Program-made: the position numbers and the translations under genes
Notes under the pieces: model-generated
What the model was told of the DNA's origin: nothing
Seen by the model: the letters and a program-made list of their open reading frames with translations, nothing else
Databases searched by the model: none
Part shown: positions 46,407 through 55,318 of the stretch, in pieces
Position numbering within the stretch: the first letter of the stretch is position 1
Layout of the letters: every line of letters starts with the position of its first letter
Source: Cyathus striatus
Lineage: Eukaryota > Basidiomycota > Agaricomycetes > Agaricales > Nidulariaceae
Reading direction: 5' to 3'
Length of the DNA stretch: 64,000 nt
Assembly (NCBI GenBank): GCA_025738555.1
Contig: JAOVFP010000020.1
Coordinates: forward strand, 372,001 to 436,000

Positions 46407-47573
46407 CTACTTACGAATACCGGCTAGAAATCTTAGGAGATGCTTTACTACTTCCTCCGGCTTTTCCTGTTGTACCCAATGTCCGGCTCCTTCGACTAAG
46501 ACAAAGTTCTCCAAAGGCATCTTCGTACACAATTGCTCTCGCATCGCTTCAGCGGCGCCGGGGAATTGATACGTTCCCCAGTCACTTTTCCCTGCAATAA
46601 ACATAGCAGGTATCTCTATCTTCTTTCCTGCGAATACCCGTAAGTCATCCGCCCATCTTCCTGGATCCATCATACATCTATACCACATAAATCCGCCTTG
46701 AAATCCAGTTCTCCCATACTCTGCAACATATACGTCCAACTCTTCGTCCGTCAGCCACTTGTTCTTCGAAACTTCGTCCGAGGAAGGGGCGTCACGACCC
46801 ACACTCTGTGGCATCGTATCGTCGATGGGCATGATATAGTAATGAGGTAGTTTGGCAAATGACAATACATCCCTAGACGGAAGAGGATGCGGATCGTTCT
46901 TTACCCAGTCTGCACTCTTCATGTGGTAGTATGCCCTCAGAAAGTTTTTTAGGCCTTGCGGGGGATTGCTCATATCATCATTTGCAGCTGAAGTGCAGTA
47001 GTACGCCATATAATGCTTCCTTGGTGGATGCAAAGTCGCAAGTTGTTCGTCCAATTGATACACAAGTGATTTCGTTGATGGCTTTTTAGATGAGGATACA
47101 CCATTGAACGGTGCGCTCATCAGGACTACTGATTTGAATAAATCTGGTCGCAGCAGTGCACAGAAGCCTGCGGGTCGCGTCCCAGAATCATGCCCAACGA
47201 CAGCCTCAACGGAGTCATACCCTAATGCATGAACCAGTTCGACGATATCAGTCGTCAGGTTCAGTAAGCGATACGGGCTAACGTTGTCCTCGTAGCGAAC
47301 TTTAATTCCTTCCTGATCACAAGGCCTAGTCTGGCCATAACCGCGCTGATCAGGTGCTACAACATGGTACCCAGCCTCTGAAAGTGGGACCATAATCTTC
47401 CTCCATGAATAAGCTATCTCTGGGAATCCATGTAGGAGAATGACCAGACCATGATGGGCCTTGTCGTTGCCAGTTTCTTGCTGAGGGTTTACCTCGAAGA
47501 AGTGCAAGTCCATGCCATTGATTTCTAATGTCCTTGACTTCACGGTGGAGGGCAGATTATGCCATGTTGCCAT
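46407..47573 (-). CDS. Alpha/beta-hydrolase, soluble epoxide hydrolase type
   Basis: A single-exon gene of 388 residues from ATG 47573. It adds water to epoxides or acts on a related ester; the natural substrate is unknown. The oxyanion motif is HGFPE (LVILLHGFPEIAYSWRKIM), followed by YHVVAPDQRGYGQTRP. The nucleophile elbow is GHDSG, with Asp in the place used by epoxide hydrolases. Many members have Trp after the Asp; here Ser stands there. The cap region includes RAYYHMKSADW. The acid residue is probably Asp in AGKSDWGTYQ, and the catalytic His is in GAGHWVQQEKPEEV near the C-terminus. There is no signal peptide, so it should be cytosolic. It is convergent with RPC19, whose stop is 113 bp away. 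Confidence 0.93.
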   Translation of the reverse strand: MATWHNLPSTVKSRTLEINGMDLHFFEVNPQQETGNDKAHHGLVILLHGFPEIAYSWRKIMVPLSEAGYHVVAPDQRGYGQTRPCDQEGIKVRYEDNVSPYRLLNLTTDIVELVHALGYDSVEAVVGHDSGTRPAGFCALLRPDLFKSVVLMSAPFNGVSSSKKPSTKSLVYQLDEQLATLHPPRKHYMAYYCTSAANDDMSNPPQGLKNFLRAYYHMKSADWVKNDPHPLPSRDVLSFAKLPHYYIMPIDDTMPQSVGRDAPSSDEVSKNKWLTDEELDVYVAEYGRTGFQGGFMWYRCMMDPGRWADDLRVFAGKKIEIPAMFIAGKSDWGTYQFPGAAEAMREQLCTKMPLENFVLVEGAGHWVQQEKPEEVVKHLLRFLAGIRK

Positions 47574-48031
47574 AATCGAGGACGAGAGGAGAGTAGAAGG
47601 AAGACAGCTCTCACCTGGCTCTCACGGGATATTTAAGAGTAGCAATCGGACCGAGCCTAACGGCAACTGGTCTTCTTCAAATAAGCAGGAAACATCATCT
47701 GACATATCGTATATGCACGTTATTCTTAGTCGTTCCCTTATACTTAGCACGGTCCCCGTCATAAAATGATCTGAGGGTCGGTGCAGGCGATGCCACTTAT
47801 TCCTGTAGGATCGCGTCGTTTTATGGTTATGCATTCTGAGTAACAATAAACAATGTTAACTTGCAAGGTAAGACAGTATCGTACCCTTACCAAATTTGCC
47901 AGATATATATAACCTCTGAACAGGCGTGTATATGATTCCATAAGGTGTAGATACTGAGATAATTTAGACTACTTCGTCGACTTTCGACCTATTAATACAG
48001 AAACCCTAAATGGTGGAAGATAAGCGTGAAG
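47574..48031. other. Intergenic region between epoxide hydrolase and YVH1
   Basis: 458 bp containing the epoxide-hydrolase promoter and the YVH1 3' flank. No gene or repeat was recognised. Confidence 0.5.
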
Positions 48032-49967
48032 TTAAAACCAATTATGAATACCACGAACTGGTGTTACCCATTCCTTGCATCCACAGCATACACCTGCCCA
48101 ATCGTAGTTCCCAAGCTTTGCACCGCATTTTTATTCGGGCATATGATCTTCCCAGATAAATGCCCTTCTTGTAAGAAAGGTTCCATCCATTTCATCTGTA
48201 AGAAGCACTTAGTATTTGGACAGATGTCGCAATCTGGTTACATACTGGTTCTACGAAATATCCAGAACATTTTGAGTTAATGAGAATCGGAGGACTGATT
48301 GGTGTCTGCGCAGGGCTTGTAGAAGACTTCGTGCCATATGTAACACCAGTGGCATTAGGCGCACGGAGTGCAGCAAGCTTGGGATTCTCAAAAAGCTGCG
48401 CCGCAAGATCCGCAGCGCTGGAAAGATGTGTAATAGGGTGTCCAGGAGCCTTTCCGTCCATGGTTAAGTTGCCCATACCGATCCTCGTTGTTTCTTCACC
48501 ATTCACAACAGGCGTTTCCAATATAGGCCCCCTGACATCCATTGGAGTAGAGATCATTGCGTCGGAAAGTGTCCATCCTAGTGCTTTTGCAGCTTCTACT
48601 GCATGAGTAGGATGGACACCGCCAATAGTGGGCGTCATCTGGGATGGAGTCACCGTTTGGTCTACTTCGTCTTCGTCTTCATCTTCCAATGCTGAATTAG
48701 ATGCAGACTGATCCATAATACTTGACATGGAACGAAGATTGCGCAGGGAAAGTCCATGAGCACCTGAAAGACGTCGATCGACTAAACTTCCATGTTCATT
48801 TAACGACGCGGAAGGTGTGGTGTTCATTGTTGCCACGGAATCTTCTGGTACTACTTCTGGCTCAATAGACGACATGGAAAGGGAATCACCCAGTCCACCG
48901 TACGAGAGAAGAGACGGCCTTCGGGTACCTGACTCCGAGCCCAATCTTGATCGTGATTGGCTAACAGAAGGATGTCGCGATAAAGGCTGAATTACACTTG
49001 TGGAAGGTCTTCTCGAAGCAGCTGGAGTTGCTCCAGCAGGAGTGGCGGGACCTAACTGGCCATGATCGAGCATGTGTTCTCGGGTAGCCAATTCTTGACT
49101 ATACAAATACTTAAATGGCAATCAATGCAAAACTGAGTTATGCATACCGGCACATTTTACATCGAATTCGTCTGCGTGGACCTCCAGGAGTCGGTGGCAT
49201 TGAGTCAGAGGGCGTCCTGGGGAATTTCGCGAACATATCGGTATCTGGAAGTGAGCCATCCCCATCTATGACAAGAACAGGCTCGTGACAACGCTTTAGG
49301 GTAACTAAACGTAGATATTTCACATACTCATGACCTCCTCAACCGTCCGATCCAAGTAGAACATTCGAACGTCTTTATCTCTTCGCGATATTTTATAGTG
49401 AGCTTTGTGGAATATGTATAATTGTTGAAGGAAGTTGTCATTAGGTCTGAGTGGATGTTAGTGGATGTCCATGATTAATGAGGTGTTCTTACTCGATTCC
49501 TGGTCGTTTGGTCCTGATTAGTTCAAGAGCAGCATCCGTGTCCATGTTTCGGCTGTACATGAGATAGGCTGCTACTATGGTTGCACTGCGGCCTGTTAGC
49601 GACAACTCAGATATACCTTAACCACTACTAGGTAAATAATAATATATACTTACTTACTCCAGCTTGACAATGAACCAGAACACCCCTGCCTTTATCTAGT
49701 TCAGCTTGAATGAAATGTATTGCGGGAAGGAGATGAGATAGTATATCAGCGTCTTCGGTGTCATCAAGGAGGATTTGATGTCGAATGAATGTCTATCGGA
49801 ATGTTACACTAGAATAACGACAAAAATCAAGCGAAATGTACCTCATTGATAGTTATCCGTCCTCGCATCGCAGAAAGAATGGAAAATATACCATTCTGCT
49901 TCAGTTTTTCCACGTCTAGTGCGCTACGCAAATCGCCAATCCAAAGCCCTGGAATAATTTCATCCAT
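48032..49967 (-). CDS. YVH1: Dual-specificity phosphatase Yvh1/DUSP12-like, frameshifted near C-terminus
   Basis: A Yvh1-type dual-specificity phosphatase; its zinc domain helps release Mrt4 from pre-60S ribosomes. ATG 49967 gives MDEIIPGLWIGDLRSALDVE. The active site is rebuilt over an intron as VHCQAGVSRSATIVAAYLMY, an intact CX5R loop. Downstream are KRPGIEPNDNF and FLQQLYIFHKAHYK. The zinc region starts with RRIRCKMCR and ELATREHMLDH. A long Ser/Thr-rich insert follows, then KCSGYFVEP. The last exon has MKWMEPFLQEGHLSGKIICP, then the conserved CGAKLGNYDWAGVCCGCKEW and VTP one base out of frame. The break is at a T5 run (48128-48132, plus strand). Without correction the frame ends at 48064; in the conserved frame it ends at 48032. 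Loss of the last zinc ligands would damage ribosome binding, so a base-calling error is plausible. Confidence 0.9.
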
Positions 49968-50485
49968 TACGATGCGATTGATTATAGGTGACTGAGTGTT
50001 TCTTGTAAGAGCTCGTTTGTTGTATTGCAAGATGTCCTTGAGTTGGTTACAGTTCGGCTGCTCCAAAATCTTCGATGCACTGTGATTTACGGTACTTTGA
50101 TATGGGTATCCAGAGAGAGAGTTATGTGCAGAATAGAAACAGAAGCGGAGAATGAGGAAAGGGAAGTCTGCATATATATGTAGGAGCAAATGAGAAAAGT
50201 GAGATAAAGGATCTGGCTCTCGGGCGTCTGCACTGACATCACCCGACTGCTTACATACAACATCACTGATCAGTACCAGTACTCTCAGTTTACAGATCCA
50301 CCCAACTCCCCACTCCCTCAGGCCTCAACGTCAAGTCGACAGCCAGCTAAGCTTACGTCAAATAAAATTGGAGCCAGTACGTATACTACTGTCATACATG
50401 CAACATGTACAGATGTACCATTCCACTCATCTGAACTTTTATTTAAGTTGTATTTAATCACTGGCAATGCTGCACGGAGAGCATT

Positions 50486-50866
50486 TCAGCATTCATGCAT
50501 GCAATCTTTTGAGTTTTCGATTGTTTCCCTGCGAGATCGTTATTAAGCGTATCTTGACCCCCCTGAGGGTTGGTGTACGCGAAGAAGCAGTGGGAGTAAA
50601 ATGATACGAAGACTTACGCCCAACCGGAGGAGTAGCGTGCAATCCATTCAAGGCTATTCGATGCAAACGCGGTACTATTTCCAGTACAAGTCGTCCACCA
50701 ATTGGTTGCGGTGTAGATAACTATCAGAATATTAACGAGAGTCCCAACTGGAGACAGCATACTCAAGGACCATGTAACTGGGGTAGCTACAGCCTACAAG
50801 ACAGGTAGTAAGTCGGAGTAAGTACTGAGGAATGACCATTATAAACTCACCGGTCAGTAGAAACAT
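50486..50866 (-). CDS. Possible small membrane protein (tentative)
   Basis: Not recognised. On the minus strand a frame of about 60 codons reads ATPVTWSLSMLSPVGTLVNI, then LIVIYTATNWWTTCTGNSTA, then SNSLEWIARYSSGWA, with a hydrophobic stretch suited to one transmembrane helix. It can be joined upstream to MFLLT (ATG 50866) with a GTGAGT donor and a CTGTAG acceptor. Downstream it joins ETIENSKDCMHEC before a stop at 50486, through a GTAAGT donor. Splice sites and frame agree at both junctions, but the protein is short and I know no homologue. The flanking sequence on both sides is non-coding. Confidence 0.35.
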
Positions 50867-51252
50867 GGCAGGTATTGGAAAAGTCTGCAATTCAGGAAAC
50901 CATTGCTGATTGACTCAACCCGTAGCAGGTGGCACCGTAGGGATTATCTAGTAGCTCTGATGATTCATTAAGTTGTTTGTGAGTTGAGATATGGGAAACC
51001 AAGGACTCGGAAGTAGGTTAAATATGACATGGTCAGTTCATGTGTTCCATGACAAAGACCATAGAAGCTTGTATCCACCACAACACTGAACCTATGAAAC
51101 TGATGCCGAGTCCCGACCGCCAAATCACGTCACGCGTCACGGTCTCGGAGGTCTTCCTTCGCCGTAGTATTTACTATGCTTTCATTCAGGCTCCTACAAA
51201 ATGGCAAACTACCGCAAAGCTACCTGCTGCCCATTTCCACTCAACGTCAACG

Positions 51253-52677
51253 ATGGACTCAAATCTCTCTCTCTGTTCACCCAGGCCATCGTCGGGACTT
51301 AGTCTACACTCAGTGCTGGTAAAATCACCTCGACCCACACAATGCCCACCAAATCATGTAGTCATTAGGGTTGACCGCTTTGGATTCTCCGCGAACAACA
51401 TCACATATCAAGCTCTAGGAGAACATCCACATTTCCGGTGCGCCTCTCGTGGTGTTGTTGTTTCTATATACGTATGATTCATAGCTCATATATATCTCAG
51501 CTACTTCGACTTTCATGCCCCACCAGAGACTGCGGATATCTCCCCGAAAACCCATGGGGTCATTCCAGTGTGGGGCTTCGGAACAGTTGTAGAGTCAAAC
51601 CACCAAAAGATTCAATCTGGTGAGCGAGTCTACGGTTACTTCGCACCCTCGAGATACCTTGTCGTTCCTGTCTCGTCCAATGGCGTGAATAAGTACGCCT
51701 TCTATGTACCTCGTCCTCACCTTCCTCCGGGTAAGACTATTTTTTTTTTGAACTTAATCATATATTGTCAGCCATTTATTCTAGCTTTACATGCAGATCG
51801 TCGGCCGTATAATCAAATTCGCCGTTGTGAAAATGATCCCGAATATATTCCTACACCGGAGGCAGAGGATTTAACCATGCTCTATAGACCATTATTTTGG
51901 ACCTCGTTTTGGTGTGAGGACTGGGTCTGGTCGTCCCGCTACCGAGGCGCCTCGACTATCCTTATTTCATCTGCGTCTGCCAAAACTGCGTTTTGTTTAG
52001 CGTATCTAATGAAGAAGCGCATTCATCGAGGACTCCTCCCTAGAGATGCTCTAATAATAGGTTTGACATCCAAACGAAATATCGAATTCACGAAGCATCT
52101 AAGGTTATACGATGAAGTTCTTGAATACGACACTTTCGTCTCATCACCCTATTTTCATGGCGAACGGGAGAAACGTTGGTTATACGTTGATGTTGCTGGT
52201 AACGAAACACTGAACAAAAAATTGTTGGCCTACTTCACCTCTCCATATGTTGGCAGATTAGCCGCATGTATATCACTAGGAATGACAAACCTCGCACCAT
52301 CCATCTCGAGTTCGGCTATGAATTGGACAAATACAAACTTCTCACAAACAGATTCCTCCGGTAACTCGACGTCTTCCGCTGAGCATGCTTTAGTGGAAAC
52401 ATCACGTTTTTGGCCCCAGGCTGAACAGTTCTTTATGCCTGAATGGCTTAATGTTCGAAGACTACAGCTATCGATAGCAGAGATCTCCGCTTATCAGCTT
52501 CAGGCTTGGAAGGAGGTCATAGAAGACGGGAAGGATTGGGTGAAGATTGAACGTACTTACGGAGCGTTCGATGTTCGAGAGGCATTCGAACAGATCTCGA
52601 GGTATGGTTTGGATCCTGATAAAGGGCAAATCTGGAGCCTTTGGGATCGTAGCACAAACCCCGTGGCCCGACTATAA
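51253..52677 (+). CDS. DUF2855 family protein
   Basis: A member of the uncharacterised DUF2855 family found in fungi and bacteria; no reaction is established, although parts resemble medium-chain reductase folds (inferred). I chose ATG 51253 (MDSNLSLCSPRPSSGLSLHS), because upstream codons look non-coding. The first exon includes HVVIRVDRFGFSANNITYQA. The first junction gives YFDFHAPPETADISPKTHGV, and IPVWGFGTVVESNHQKIQSG and ERVYGYFAPSRYLVVPV follow. After a second intron come NQIRRCENDPEYIPTPEAED and LYRPLFWTSFWCEDWV. A nucleotide-binding-like segment reads ILISSASAKTAFCLAYLMKK. The last exon is long and ends RSTNPVARL at 52677. The length of about 440 residues fits the family. The promoter holds the 12-mer GTCACGCGTCAC at 51129-51140. 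Confidence 0.85.
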
Positions 52678-52891
52678 TATGTATATACAAAATATTATTA
52701 TACACTGGTACACTACAACTATGAGATAGGCTAAGTATTCGCAAAATAACATGCAGAGTATGCATTATATGATAATACTCTGAAAAGGCTTTCGCCAGTC
52801 ACAAAAGCACACCAGCGGAACAAGAAGCCTAAAATCGACCTTGCCAGGGACCGGCCAATATCATCCAAGAAAGCAATGATGGCTAGAAAGT

Positions 52892-53770
52892 TCAGTGATC
52901 ACTACTTTGGTCATTGGCGTTTCTTGTAATATTACTGTGTTCCCCAAGGATCTGCTTTATTGATGAGAATATCTCAGCGATGACATCTGTAGATAGCCTA
53001 TCAAGAAGTGGAACAAAAATAACACAGGAAGTGTAAATACCATGATCATGAGTACTTGATCCTGTATCTCTCCAAAATACTTCATTCTCAAGTTTTTCGA
53101 TTAAGTTCTGGAGGAGCACTCGCTGGTTTTGTTGGGAATCGAGTAAACGTTTCCGTTCTTCTTCCACGTTCCTACACTTCGTCATTATCATCTCCACCAA
53201 TCGTCTATCGCGTTCCATCAGAACTTGAAAAACACCAAGGAATTCCGATGGTTTGCTGAAAGAAACAGGTTCATCTCCGCCTGCGATTCTGCTAATGGCA
53301 TCGGCACCGTGAATGGCCTTCCGCTGGAATTGCGCGTCGTTGATGACTTTCGCGGCAGCTCGAGCAGCCTCGGCTTTGAAAGTTATGGAACCATTTGAGT
53401 ACACCATACCCATGCTGTCGAGCGAGTTTTTGAGCATGTTGAGTTCGTTATTCAATGTGGCTGTCTGCTTGTTTGCCTGGTCTGCCTCCTGTCGCATAAT
53501 TAAAGCATCCATCTGGAGTCGTGTAACATCCGCTTTGCACTTGTGCAACTCATCCTCGATCCCTATCACATTTTCAAGAACGGGTTTGTCTGTTTCGGCA
53601 TAGAGGTGGTACGGTGTAATGTGTCTTTCGAGCTCCTGGATTTTCTGTCTGTATTGAAGAGCAAGTTTTGCTTTTTCCTCTTCAATAAGCGTAATAATGA
53701 GGTCTGCTCCATGTTGTATTGCGAATGAAGGACGGGGCTTCCGACTATCAGAAGGAGGTTCAGCAGCCAT
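52892..53770 (-). CDS. Coiled-coil protein of unknown function
   Basis: Single-exon gene of 292 residues, ATG 53770. I do not recognise a family. The first half is strongly helical with heptad-like spacing (EEEKAKLALQYRQKIQELER and MDALIMRQEADQANKQTATL). A second coiled coil covers VEMIMTKCRNVEEERKRLLD and LLQNLIEKLENEVFWRD. Between them is a block rich in small residues (FKAEAARAAAKVINDAQFQR). The C-terminal part has FVPLLDRLSTDVIAEIFSSI. There is no signal peptide or membrane segment. The long frame with good codon use and the absence of introns support a real gene. A structural or scaffold role would be the default guess. It is convergent with the DUF2855 gene. Confidence 0.7.
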   Translation of the reverse strand: MAAEPPSDSRKPRPSFAIQHGADLIITLIEEEKAKLALQYRQKIQELERHITPYHLYAETDKPVLENVIGIEDELHKCKADVTRLQMDALIMRQEADQANKQTATLNNELNMLKNSLDSMGMVYSNGSITFKAEAARAAAKVINDAQFQRKAIHGADAISRIAGGDEPVSFSKPSEFLGVFQVLMERDRRLVEMIMTKCRNVEEERKRLLDSQQNQRVLLQNLIEKLENEVFWRDTGSSTHDHGIYTSCVIFVPLLDRLSTDVIAEIFSSIKQILGEHSNITRNANDQSSDH

Positions 53771-54108
53771 TCATAAGACCAGTCGACGCATAACACAACT
53801 ATGGTTAGTTATACATTTCTCGTTTAACGTTCGAAAGAACGATACTAATTAGCGTTTAAGTTTGTAAAAAGCTTTGCGAACAAATATCCGTCACTTTTAA
53901 TTAGTAACCAAAATAACTTACCTAGACTTCAAGTGCGTATGTGCTTACAAACATTGTCATCGGGTGGATTTCTTCAAGTTGGTTAATTCGATTTATGGCT
54001 TACTGTAATACATTGCATTTAAGATCCTCAACAAGATATATGAAGCCTGAGCGTAGTATACATGCGTTGTGTTTTACTTTACATCTAATCCGGCTCGATG
54101 AATTCCAT
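53771..54108. other. Intergenic region
   Basis: 338 bp between the coiled-coil gene start and the protease stop codon. It is AT-rich and no feature was recognised. Confidence 0.5.
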
Positions 54109-55318
54109 CTAAGAAAGGGAAGGGTTGTTCTCAGCGAAATACTCATGGTTGTCAGCGTTGAGGATAGCATGTGCTGGGTTGCTGGTGGCGAGACTCTTCG
54201 CCGAGGTTTGGCCGTAGACATAATCTTGGGTGCCACCGTTGACAGTAAAGTGAGAGGACTCGTGAATGAGGGTTCCCGACTATGATCACAATGTTAATGA
54301 CGAAGAAATAGCATATTAAGATTTATTAACAAACCTTGGAGTCTGTGCCAGTGGTAGGGGCACTCCAGAAGGCACCGCACAGGTAGATTGTGCCGAAGCT
54401 GCAGGATAGCGAGATAAATACAATGACTGTAGGTTCAAAGCAATCGGCAACTTACGTGCCAGGGTAGACATAGGCGTAAGTACCAGACTCGGTACAGGTG
54501 CAGTCATATTTGAAGCTAGTGAAGTCATTGCCACTGATGGCGCTGTAGTGCGAGGTAACGGTGGTGTGGCGGGCAGTGGTGTAGGTGCCAAACCAAGTAG
54601 TGTAGCGAGTAGTAGAAGCGGTATGAGAGTTGAGGTAGGAGAGGGCGTTGGCAGCATAGGTCTTGGCACCAGCTGCAGCAGACACCAGAGAGGTCTGCTC
54701 CGAGGAGGTGCAGCCATTGTAGGTGGCGCGCTTCTCAATATGACGGCGGGCTACAGCGAGCGTACCAGAGACGACGGCGGTGTGAGCTTCGGCGTCAGCG
54801 TAGAGGGTGGAAATGTCGCCGGTAGCATCATCAACGACGTAGAAGAGGTTGCTTGCCTCAACAGAGTATTTACCCGCTCCGGGAAGTGTGAAGTTATAGG
54901 CCTCGGAGAGGTCGTGTTCGACGGTAAGGGATTGACCCGGTGCAAGGACCGTGTAGGCACCGGCCGCCGCCGCGACCTTAGGAACGTATTTCACCTTAGC
55001 ACCCGTGAAGGAGGGGCGATCACCGGCATCGTTGGTGATATCGAAGGTGTTGGCGGGGAGCTTAGAGAGGGGGCTGTGGGGATCATTGAGGATCTTGAGC
55101 GTTTCGTCTCCAGTGTTTGTGACAGTTGCAGAAACCTTGAGATTTGCAACGGTGTTGACAGCATCGGGACCTACAAATTTTATGTCAGTAGTATGCCTAA
55201 AATAGTCAGGAGATAGTTACGCACCAGCAACTTTCAAGGAGAGACCTGGGGCTGCGCTGACTGCTACAGCAGAGGCAGCGAGAGCAATCAAAGTAGCACG
55301 GAGGGCGTCGGAGAACAT
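54109..55318 (-). CDS. Secreted M35 metalloprotease (deuterolysin / peptidyl-Lys metalloendopeptidase type)
   Basis: A secreted zinc protease of family M35. ATG 55318 opens a signal peptide (MFSDALRATLIALAASAVAV). A propeptide of about 150 residues follows (NTGDETLKILNDPHSPLSKL, AYNFTLPGAGKYSVEASNLF). It ends at a Kex2-like site in HIEKR, after which the mature enzyme begins ATYNGCTSSEQTS. The mature part has RYTTWFGTYTTARHTTV and DCTCTESGTYAYVYPG, then TFGTIYLCGAFWSAPTTGTD. The aspzincin motif is rebuilt over an intron: HESSH (HExxH) and GTQDYVYG, which supplies the third, Asp ligand. The C-terminus NADNHEYFAENNPSLS ends at 54109. The HESSHFT and NADNHEYF segments resemble the lysine-specific enzymes of mushrooms such as Grifola, so Lys specificity is likely but not proven. 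Confidence 0.93.

Noticed and set aside
54548..55216. 222-codon plus-strand frame antisense to the protease
   Set aside because: It lies opposite a clear M35 gene with signal peptide, Kex2 site and HExxH. The antisense frame is Gly/Arg/Val-rich without any domain.
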